Shown here: positions 17,657 through 26,200 of the stretch, piece by piece
Layout: every line of letters begins with the position of its first letter
How positions within the stretch are numbered: position 1 is the stretch's first letter
NCBI RefSeq assembly: GCF_001269885.1
Contig: NZ_LHVH01000018.1
Location: forward strand, 1 to 64,000
Direction: 5' to 3'
DNA length: 64,000 bases
Origin: Pseudomonas kilonensis
Lineage (GTDB): Bacteria > Pseudomonadota > Gammaproteobacteria > Pseudomonadales > Pseudomonadaceae
Position numbers and translations under genes: made by a program
Notes under the pieces: generated by a model
Told to the model about the DNA's origin: nothing
What the model saw: only the letters and a program-made list of their open reading frames with translations
The model's database searches: none

Positions 17657-18687
17657 CGTGAAACTCCTATGGCGTGAAACAAGCGCTGCCCGGCGGCCGC
17701 CAGCGGGTCGGTTGCCGCGGGCCATACCTCAAGCAACTGGAAACCCCGGCTCTGCAAGGCCTGGCCCCATGCATCGGGTGTCATGAACGCCTCATCCGTA
17801 CCGCGTAACGGCGCATTGGCGGGCGGTGACAGCAGCAGGTGCATGAAGGTCAACATGGCCGGGTTGTCCGCGATGGACTCACTGAACAACAAGCTCCCGC
17901 CGTCCCGCAGGCAGGCGCGAATCTGCCCGAGGCTGCGGGGCAAATCGCGGGCGTTGTGCAGCACATTGCCGGCGACCACCAAGTCCTGACTGCGCGCCTC
18001 GACGCCTTGCTGGGCGAAGTCGCGGTCCAGGTCGAGCAAGCCGAAGTGCATCCCCGGCTCCAGGCGAAACTGGCGCTGGGCCGCGCCGCTGAAAAGCGAG
18101 CTGATGTCGGTGAAGCGATAGCTCTTCTTGCGTGCTTGCAGCGCGGCCAGCACGGCGTGGGTGGTGCAGGCGGCGCCAGCGCCCAACTCCAGCACCCGCA
18201 GCCGATCGCCGTGGGCACTGACTTCGGCTGCACGTGCGGCGAGGGCCTGATTGATCGCCGTGGTGAACAGGTTGTGCTGGTAGGCACCCAGCACCGCGAC
18301 GGGGTCACCCGTTTGCAACAGCAACGGCGCCAGGGCGAGTTGATCGCGCAACAGGCCGGGCAGGCAGTCGATGACCTGGCTGTGCAGGGGCGCCATGCTG
18401 GTCGGGAAGCCCAGTTCGGCGTATAGCCGGGGCAAGTTTTCGACTGCGGCTTTGGGTGGCGTGCCTTGCCAGGCGAGGCGTTCAGCGTCTTCGCACAGCG
18501 CACCGGCACGGCTCAGGGCCGCCAGCCAGCGCCGCACAATCCAGGCATGGCGGGGGGCCGTGCCCAAGGCCTGGTTGATTTGCCCGGCGCTGCGCCAGAC
18601 CTGCAACGGCAAGGCCTGGGTGTGCAGCAGTACCTGGGCCATCACCCCCAGGCTCACGTGTTCAAGTTCATTCAGGGCGATGTTCAT
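17653..18687 (-). CDS. Second free-standing NRPS-type methyltransferase
   Basis: A 344-residue protein homologous to the embedded MT and the 570-residue MT. APRHAWIVRRWLAALSRAG matches QPRHHWLVRRWLGSLCEAG in the NRPS. The conserved order then runs through FTDIS, DLVVAGNVLHNARDL and LRDGGSLLFSES. It begins near the MT insert and lacks A-domain flanks. SAM motif I reads LELGAGAACTT, so the third glycine of GxGxG is alanine, which may weaken cofactor binding. It overlaps the genes on both sides by ATGA. Its role is either a second trans methylation or a structural partner. Confidence 0.82.
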   Translation of the reverse strand: MNIALNELEHVSLGVMAQVLLHTQALPLQVWRSAGQINQALGTAPRHAWIVRRWLAALSRAGALCEDAERLAWQGTPPKAAVENLPRLYAELGFPTSMAPLHSQVIDCLPGLLRDQLALAPLLLQTGDPVAVLGAYQHNLFTTAINQALAARAAEVSAHGDRLRVLELGAGAACTTHAVLAALQARKKSYRFTDISSLFSGAAQRQFRLEPGMHFGLLDLDRDFAQQGVEARSQDLVVAGNVLHNARDLPRSLGQIRACLRDGGSLLFSESIADNPAMLTFMHLLLSPPANAPLRGTDEAFMTPDAWGQALQSRGFQLLEVWPAATDPLAAAGQRLFHAIGVSR

Positions 18688-19787
18688 AGGCAGCCTTCTT
18701 CAACGGTATGCAAGTGATCGAGCGGACCGTCCAGCAGGTTCAACGCACGGATCGCCGAGGTGCGTTGCAGGCGTTCGAGGCTGGCGGCGGGCGGCAACGC
18801 CTGAGCGGCGTAATGGCAGCCGGCACGGATTTCATCGCTCGCTACGCTGACCACCGTGGCAGCGGCCATTGCACCGGTCAGCGCCGCGTTGCCTGCGCCG
18901 CTGAGCACCAGGCTGCGGGTGCGCGCCTGGTCGTCCCACAGCCCGTCGAGTTGCAGCAGCAACGTGACGAAGGGGGGCTGGCCGCTGAGGTCCAGCCGGC
19001 TGGCCTCGCACAATCGCTGCACGGCTTCGATACGTGGCAGGCTGTGGGCCAGGTCCAGCGCCTTGAGCACATGTCCGTCGGTGATCACGTTGAACCAATG
19101 GCCGACATTCAGGCGCAGGTCTATGGCCAGGCGTTCGCCTTCCTGATTCAAATAGGGCAGTAAGTGAACCTGGCCGGGGAAGCAGGGCAGCAGCACGTCT
19201 CGGCTGCGGCGCAGCGCTCTACTGCAGCGGCCGTTGTACCAGGCCGCCAGGGGTTCGCTGGTGCCGTCTACCGCCCCTTGCAGGAAGTCGTCGGCGGCCA
19301 CCGCGGTGAATTGGTCACGCAGGCCGAAATAGCTGGTCAGGCCCAGGACCTGGGTAAATGCCTGCTCGGCCAGCCAACGCGGCAGCAAACCGGTAAGCCC
19401 CGGTTGCAGGCCGGCACCGAGGACGGCGCAACGGTCGGGCCATTGACTCGGCTCGAGCGTCATGTCACCGGCAGCATCCACGTAATGCGCATGGGTTTGC
19501 AGCGCCGCCTCGGCGGCACGGTCCGCCAATTGCCAGGAGGGCCCGGCGCAGTTGAGCAGCACGTCGCAGCCACGGGCGAACCCGGCCAGGGCGGGGGCAT
19601 CATTGAAGTCCACTACTGTCCATTGCAGGTGTGCGTCGGGCCATTGCTGCTGGAGCGATGCCAGGCAGCGCGCACCGTTGCGTGGGTCACGCCCGCCCAG
19701 GCGCAGCTCGTTCACGCCCAAGTTCAACAGCGCCCGAGCGCTGGCCAGACCGACATCGCCACTGGCACCCAGCACTCCGATCAGCAT
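18684..19787 (-). CDS. Saccharopine dehydrogenase-like NAD(P)-binding protein
   Basis: A 367-residue protein with the Rossmann N-terminus MLIGVLGASGDVGLASARALL, then LRLGGRD and DVLLNCAGPSWQLADRAAEAAL, then THAHYVDAAGDM, as in the saccharopine dehydrogenase-like oxidoreductase family. It is unrelated by eye to PchG. In this operon, between the ABC exporter-type genes and the methyltransferases, it is a candidate for a second imine/thiazoline reduction or a precursor-forming step. The start at 19787 overlaps the ABC gene by seven bases. The function is inferred from context only. Confidence 0.8.
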   Translation of the reverse strand: MLIGVLGASGDVGLASARALLNLGVNELRLGGRDPRNGARCLASLQQQWPDAHLQWTVVDFNDAPALAGFARGCDVLLNCAGPSWQLADRAAEAALQTHAHYVDAAGDMTLEPSQWPDRCAVLGAGLQPGLTGLLPRWLAEQAFTQVLGLTSYFGLRDQFTAVAADDFLQGAVDGTSEPLAAWYNGRCSRALRRSRDVLLPCFPGQVHLLPYLNQEGERLAIDLRLNVGHWFNVITDGHVLKALDLAHSLPRIEAVQRLCEASRLDLSGQPPFVTLLLQLDGLWDDQARTRSLVLSGAGNAALTGAMAAATVVSVASDEIRAGCHYAAQALPPAASLERLQRTSAIRALNLLDGPLDHLHTVEEGCL

Positions 19788-21526
19788 GGCTGGGCCTGCG
19801 CATTCAGCCGCCAGCCGCCGGCACGCTGGCGATCACGCCAGAACCCGGTGTAACGCCCGTCGAGGGCCAGCAGTTGCGAGTGAGTGCCTGCTTCCACCAG
19901 GCTGCCCTGGTCCAGCACCAGAATCTGCTCGGCGGCCATGATGGTCGGCAGGCGATGGGCGATGACCAATACCGTCGAGCTTTGCTTCAGGCTACGAATG
20001 GCCGTCTGCACAAAGGCTTCGTTGTGCGGATCCAGGGCGGCGGTGGCTTCATCCAGCAGCACGATCGGGGCGCGTTTGAGCAAGGCCCTGGCCAGGGACA
20101 CCCGCTGGCGTTCGCCACCGGACAGTGCCGCGCCGCCTTCGCCCACCGGGGTGTGCCAGCCCTGGGGCAGGCGCGCGACAATTTCATCGACGCCGGCCAG
20201 TCGCGCCGCTTCAGCCACCTGCTGCGCAGTGGCGTCCGGCCTGCCGACACGGATGTTGGCTTCGAGGCTGTCGTCGAACAGGTAGACGTCCTGCATCACC
20301 AGCGACAGTTGCGCCATCAAGGCTTCGTTGGACAGTTCGCGTACATCGACACCGCCGACCTTGACGCGGCCCTCGGTCGCATCGAAAAAACGCATGAGCA
20401 GGCGCGTGACGGTGGTCTTGCCCGAGCCCGAGGCGCCGACAATCGCCGTCATCGAATGGGCCGCTGCAGTGAAGGTCAGGTCGCGCAGCACCGTCGGGCC
20501 GCTGGCGTAGGCGAAGCTGACGTGTTCGAAGGCAAAGCTGCCGGGGGCGGTCAACGGCTGACTGACCGGGGGTTGCGGCAATGGCGACTCGCGCAGGATG
20601 CCGACCAGTTGGTCCAGGTCATTGCCGGCCATGCGCAACAGGCCGCTGCGCGCCGCCACCTCGGCCAGCGGCCCGACAAATCGTGCCGCCAGGGCGAGCA
20701 GGGCGATCAGTTGGATGGCGTCGATTTCGCCTCGGACAGCCAGGGCGATGCCCACGCCCACTAGCAGCGCGAAGGCCAGTTGCACGGTCAGGCCGCCGGC
20801 GAGCAATTTGGGAAAGGTCTGGGCCAACATCGAACCGCCGGCCTGTTTCTGCGCCAGGTTGGCCGCCTGCAAGGGCGCGTAGCCCTCCTGGGTCCGGCCA
20901 AAGGCGCGCAGCACTTGCTGGTAGCGGGCGAACTCCACCACGCGGTTACCGGCGAGGGTCGCGGCGGCTTCGACCCGGGCATCGTTACGGCCAATGGCAG
21001 CGGCCGACCCGTGATGGGCGAAATAGATCAGCGGCGCGCAGAACACGGCGGTCAGGCCCAGGCGCCAGTCGAAGATGAACAAGGTCAGGGCGACCGTGGC
21101 CGGTACCACCACCCCGGACACCACCGGTCCGAGGTAATGGGCAAACAAACCGGTGACCATCAACGTGCCGCTGGTGGCACTGCGCGACAGGCGCCCGACT
21201 TTCTCCGAGTTGAACCAGCCCAGGGGCAGGCTGGCCAGGTGTTGGCCGAGGCGATCATGCAAAGTGGTCAACACAACCAGCGCGAGGGCAAAGCCCTTCA
21301 TCGCCTGCTGGTAATGGGCAAAGCAGGTCAGCACGGCCATCGCCGCCAGGCCGGCCAGCCAAGCCGTCGCCGTGGGTAGATCACCGGCAAACAACGCGTG
21401 CAGGATCGGCACCAGCAACGCGACGGCCAGCCCTTGCAGCACGGCGCTGGTCACCAGCCACGCGAGGTATCGATAGAGGCGTGTGGCGTGAGCCGGCCCC
21501 AGTAACGTGACAAGACTGTGGATCAC
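19781..21526 (-). CDS. pchI: ABC half-transporter, YbtQ/PchI-like
   Basis: A 581-residue exporter-fold half transporter: a six-helix membrane domain (about residues 1-310) plus an ATPase with Walker A GASGSGKTTVTRLL, signature LSGGERQRVSLARALL, Walker B IVLLDEATAALD and H-loop VIAHRLPTI. With the 21523-23262 protein it forms a likely heterodimer of the YbtP/YbtQ (PchH/PchI) kind. In yersiniabactin and related systems such pairs are linked to inner-membrane uptake of ferric siderophore despite the exporter fold. It overlaps its partner by ATGA. Confidence 0.85.
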   Translation of the reverse strand: MIHSLVTLLGPAHATRLYRYLAWLVTSAVLQGLAVALLVPILHALFAGDLPTATAWLAGLAAMAVLTCFAHYQQAMKGFALALVVLTTLHDRLGQHLASLPLGWFNSEKVGRLSRSATSGTLMVTGLFAHYLGPVVSGVVVPATVALTLFIFDWRLGLTAVFCAPLIYFAHHGSAAAIGRNDARVEAAATLAGNRVVEFARYQQVLRAFGRTQEGYAPLQAANLAQKQAGGSMLAQTFPKLLAGGLTVQLAFALLVGVGIALAVRGEIDAIQLIALLALAARFVGPLAEVAARSGLLRMAGNDLDQLVGILRESPLPQPPVSQPLTAPGSFAFEHVSFAYASGPTVLRDLTFTAAAHSMTAIVGASGSGKTTVTRLLMRFFDATEGRVKVGGVDVRELSNEALMAQLSLVMQDVYLFDDSLEANIRVGRPDATAQQVAEAARLAGVDEIVARLPQGWHTPVGEGGAALSGGERQRVSLARALLKRAPIVLLDEATAALDPHNEAFVQTAIRSLKQSSTVLVIAHRLPTIMAAEQILVLDQGSLVEAGTHSQLLALDGRYTGFWRDRQRAGGWRLNAQAQPC

Positions 21527-23262
21527 AGGGACATCTCCAACTCGGGAACGGAGGTCTTGGCGCCGGCGCGCCAGAGGTGGGCATAGGCGCCGTTGGCCTG
21601 AAGCAGGGCTTCGTGACGACCGCTTTCCAGCACGCGGCCCTGATCGAGGACGACGATCTGGTCCACCCCGCTGATGCTGGCCAGACGGTGCGCAATCACC
21701 AGTACCGTGCGACCCCGGGCCAGGGCCGACAGGGCGTCCTGGATCAACGCCTCGGATTCGGGGTCGGCGTGGGAGGTGGCCTCGTCGAGGATCAGCACGG
21801 GCGTGTCGGCCAACAGCGTGCGGGCGATGGACAGGCGTTGTGCTTCACCGCCGGAGAAAATCGCATCCTCGCCGATCACCGACTGATAGCCCCGGGGCAG
21901 GGCCTGGATGCGTGGGTGAATCTGCGCCGAGCGAGCGGCCGCCTCCATTTCTGCATCGCTGGCGTCGGGGCGGCCCAGGCGCAGGTTATCGGCCACGGTC
22001 CCGTGCACCAGTTGCGCGTCCTGCAAGACGAAACCGACCTGCCGGTACAGCTGGCGCGGATCGATCTTGCGCACGTCGACACCACCGACTCGCACGCAGC
22101 CAGCGTTGACGTCGTGAAAGCGCGGCACCAGTTTGGCCAAGGTCGATTTGCCCGCGCCGGACGCGCCAACCAAGGCCGTCACGCTGCCGGCCGGGCAGTG
22201 CAGGTCAACGCCGTTCAGGATCGGGTGCTCGGGATCGTAGCCAAATTGCACGTGTTCAAAGGTGATGTCGCTGCCCTGGGGTGGCTTGCCTACATTTGGC
22301 GTGGGCAGCTCTTCAACCGTGAGCAGTGCTTCGATGCGGTCGGCAGCCGCCAAGGCGGTGCGTTGGGCGGTGAGGCTCTGATTGATCACCAACAGCGACT
22401 GCGGAATCACCACCGCCACCAAGGTTTCGGCGAACAATTGCAGCGGCGTGATCCCGCCTTCGGCCAGCAACAGGCTGCCCACCCCCAGGCTTACCAACAG
22501 AATCACCGGGACACTCAAGGCCATCGAGGAAAACGCTTCCAGGCGCAGCAGCGGTTTGACCCAGCCGGCGTATTGCTCGCTGAACTGGTTGACCGCCTGC
22601 TGATAGCTGCGATGAGCCTGGCCCTCTTGCCCGAATGCCTTGACCACGGCAATGCCGTGGACAAACTCGACGATGGCGGCGCTGACTCGGCTCATGCTCT
22701 TGTCCAGCAACTGCATCTTGGCGCCGAAGCCGCGCATCATCAGGGCGTAGGCCAGCGCATAAACCGGCAATGTCAGCACCGCCAGCAATGCCAGGCGCCA
22801 GTTCAGCGTGACCAGCCACACCAGCCCCGCCACGGGCGTGACGATGGCCGCGGTGAGTTCCACCGCGTGGTGGGCGACCAGGTGATGCAGGTCTTCAAGA
22901 TCGTCCTGCACCACTTTGCGCACCGCGCCCGAGGTGGTGTCGGTGTACCAGCCCAGGGGCACGCGCCCCAGCTTGCGCACCATGGCTTCGCGCAGGCTGG
23001 CCTGCAGGCGGTGGTCCGCCAGATGGGTCAACCACAGGGCCACGCCGTTGGCCATCCAACCCAGGCTCAAGGCGATCACCACCAGCGCTGCCCAGCGCCA
23101 CAAGGCCTGGGTGTCGACGCTGCCGGCCAGCAGCAACCGACCCAGCTCGGTCAGACCGGTAAAGGGCACCAGGTTGACCAGCGCGCCGACCGCGGCAAAC
23201 ACCACGCCAATACGGATCAGGCGGTTGACCGGGCGTTTCAGGGTCTCCAGGGCGGTGCTCAT
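21523..23262 (-). CDS. pchH: ABC half-transporter, YbtP/PchH-like
   Basis: A 579-residue half transporter starting MSTALETLKRPVNRLIRIG, with membrane domain residues ~15-310 (RLGRVPLGWYTDTTSGAVRK coupling region). The ATPase has Walker [15 protein letters not shown], signature FSGGEAQRLSIARTLL (the common LSGGQ here reads FSGGE), Walker B VLILDEATSHADPES and H-loop VIAHRLASI. The start at 23262 overlaps the pchF-like stop as ATGA. A further upstream in-frame ATG at 23517 lies inside the NRPS thioesterase and is not credible. It is the partner of the downstream half transporter. Confidence 0.86.
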   Translation of the reverse strand: MSTALETLKRPVNRLIRIGVVFAAVGALVNLVPFTGLTELGRLLLAGSVDTQALWRWAALVVIALSLGWMANGVALWLTHLADHRLQASLREAMVRKLGRVPLGWYTDTTSGAVRKVVQDDLEDLHHLVAHHAVELTAAIVTPVAGLVWLVTLNWRLALLAVLTLPVYALAYALMMRGFGAKMQLLDKSMSRVSAAIVEFVHGIAVVKAFGQEGQAHRSYQQAVNQFSEQYAGWVKPLLRLEAFSSMALSVPVILLVSLGVGSLLLAEGGITPLQLFAETLVAVVIPQSLLVINQSLTAQRTALAAADRIEALLTVEELPTPNVGKPPQGSDITFEHVQFGYDPEHPILNGVDLHCPAGSVTALVGASGAGKSTLAKLVPRFHDVNAGCVRVGGVDVRKIDPRQLYRQVGFVLQDAQLVHGTVADNLRLGRPDASDAEMEAAARSAQIHPRIQALPRGYQSVIGEDAIFSGGEAQRLSIARTLLADTPVLILDEATSHADPESEALIQDALSALARGRTVLVIAHRLASISGVDQIVVLDQGRVLESGRHEALLQANGAYAHLWRAGAKTSVPELEMSL

Positions 23263-26200
23263 GAGTTTTTCCGAAGGGCGTCCAGCAGGTGCGCGGTGAC
23301 GATGTGGACGTGGGGCGGTTCGATCACACTGAAGTGGTTGCCGGGCACGTCGATCAAGTCGAACCGCCCCAGGCACGCGTCTTCCCAGAACGGTGCTGCC
23401 AGGTGGCCAACGCCGCCGGTGATGCCGAACGACTGCTGCTCCAGGCAGCGCAGGTAGGTCATGTTGCCGAGGAACGGCGGCGGGTCGAACCTTGCCGCGC
23501 GCATGCTGTGGCGGCACACGCGAAACAGCGTCGGCACCAGCTCCGGGCCGATGGGCACCCCGGCCTGGCCCGACGCCAGGCGCGCGTACTCGGCCAGGCG
23601 TTGTTCCTGGCTGCGCGCCGATTGTTGTCGCACCGCCAGCGCCAGGGCTTCCAGGCCCGGGTCGCCGCTCAAGGACGCCATGGCCCCGGCCGGCACGCGG
23701 CGATTGTCACGGGCCATCAGCAGGTCGATGGCGCGGTACACGTCGTAGTCTTCGATGTGCGCGCCAAACACGGTTTTGACCGGGTCCAGGTTCAGGTTGG
23801 GCACGAAGATCGCCTCGTAGGCCAGCTCTTCGTCGGTGTCGATGAACATCGGAATGCTGTCGATCAGGCTCAGGTCCACCACGTCCATGCCGCGTTCGAG
23901 CAAACGCCGGGCGACTTCGGTGGCGAGCAGCCCGCCGAGGCAGTAACCGATCAACTGGAAGCGCTGGTGACCGTCGGCGATCAAGCGTTCGGCGTAGTCC
24001 TGGGCCACGCTTTCGATCAGGCGCTTGGGCTCCAGGGCCAGGTAGCGCTCGGTGTCGGCCACGGCAAAGCCGATCACCGGCCCGGCCTGCTGCTCGGCCA
24101 GGGCGCGCCCCAGGTGTTGGAAGTAATCCAGGGTGCCGAGGGCGGCGTGGAACATCACCCGCACCGGGCCGACCTCGCCACCGCCGAACGGCACCACCAA
24201 CGCATTGCTGCTAGATGAACGCTGGGCTTCGCCGCTCGCCGCAGCGCTGGCCGGCGCGCTTTCGCCGTGGTTGAGCAGGCGCGCCAGGGCGGTGACATTC
24301 GGCTCGTTGAGCATCTGCCGCAGCAGCGTGTCGTAACTCAAGCCCTGGGCCTGGGGCAGTTGTTCACGCAGTTGACCGGCGACACGGGCGAGGATCAGTG
24401 AGTCCGCGCCTTTCTCGTAGAAACTGTCGTCGGCGCCAATCTGCGTCAATCCCAAGGCCTCGGCCCATAGCCGACACAACTCGGCGGTGAGGGGATCGCT
24501 CGGCGCCGCCTGGCCAGCAGACACCTGTGCATCGGCAGCGGGGCGCAACCCGGCCAGGGCCTTGCGATCGACCTTGCCGTTGGCGGTCAATGGCAAGCGG
24601 TCGAGCACTTGCAGGTGCGCTGGCAGCATGTAGTCGGGCAAGCGCTGCGCCAGGGCGCGACGCAGGCTGTCGACATCCAGGCGCTGGAACCCGGCCTTGA
24701 AACGGGCGGCGAACACCTGCATGCCGAGGGCGGCCAACGGGTGATCCACCAGGGGCAGGGCCGGCAGGCATTCACCCCCGAAGGACTTGATCCGCGCCTG
24801 CCAGGTCTCGGCGTTGTGCAAACCGCTACGGCCCAGGTCGTGGTTGCCGTTGACCGGGGTCATCATGAAGCCCTGGGTCAGCAGGATCGGCGGCCATTCA
24901 CCGGTGGGTTCGCTGAACACCAGCCAGCCACCGGGGCTGAGCAATTCGGTGATCTGACCGAGGGCTTTGTCGATGTCCTTGACGCTGTTGAGCATGCCCG
25001 CGCACAACACGATATCGACGCTGTTGCTGGCTAGCCCTTGGGGACGAATGTCCTGGTCGATGTCCAGCACGCCGTAGCGCACCCAGGCGTGCTCGGCAAA
25101 ACGTTGCTTGGCCGCCGGCAGGAAAAAAGCGGTCATGTCGGTGAACAGGTAATCGACCTCCAAGCCATCGAGCAGGCCGATCACTGGCGCGCTGGTGGCG
25201 CCGGTGCCGGCGCCGATTTCCAGGATACGCAGCGGACCGTCGCCGTCATGGTGAGTGGCGAGGCGGTTGATCAGTGCCGCGATGCTGTGATTGTTGTAGC
25301 GCGAGACGGCGTCCCCGCCGTACAGCTGCAACGCCAGGTCCTGTTGACCTTGGGGAAACAGCAGGTCGAACGGGTTGACCTCGCCCTTGAGCAGTTGCGG
25401 CAACTGCCAGATATGGTTGAGCTGGTAGTCGAACAGCGTTTGGCTGCACAGCCCCGCGGCGATGGCTTGTTCCACCCGACCCCAGGCAAGCGCCGGCTCT
25501 GGCGCGGGTTGCGCCAGTCGATAGCGCGATTGTTCGAGTTGCACCAGGCCAGCCTCGCACAGCGAGCCGAGCCAGCGGCGCACCAGCCAGTGATGGCGCG
25601 GCTGTGCCTGCAGGGCGTTGAGAATGGCTGGTGCATCGGGTTCGGTCAGCGCGCCGCTGAACAACCCGGCCTTGAGCATCACCTCCAGCATCGAGCTCAA
25701 TGCCGCGACACTCAGGTCGGCCTGATAATCGCGTACGTGTTGCGCGTCAAACGTACCGACCTGGCTGTCGGCATAACGATTGATCGTTGTGAACAAGGAC
25801 GCGTCCGGCAGGGGTTGGGGCGCTGTCCGCGCCGCGGTGACGAAGGCCAGCAGGCTGCGTTCGCCGGTCGCGTCACCGGTGACCAGGCTGATTGCGCTGT
25901 CGACGCCGGGGGTGGCGAGCAATGCGGCGTCGATCTCGCCCAGTTCAACGCGATGCCCGCGGATTTTCACTTGGCCGTCTTCACGGCCAAGGAACTCCAG
26001 CTCGCCACCCGGCAGGTAGCGACCACGGTCGCCCGTGCGATACAGGCGCTGGCCATCCACGGGATGGGCGAAGAACCGCGCCTCGCTCAGTGCCTGGTCG
26101 CCGAGGTAACCCTGGGCCAGGCCGACCCCTGTGATGTACAGGTCGCCGGGCACCCAGGTCGGGGCGTCGCGCCATTGGCTGTCGAGCACGCGAAAGCCCT

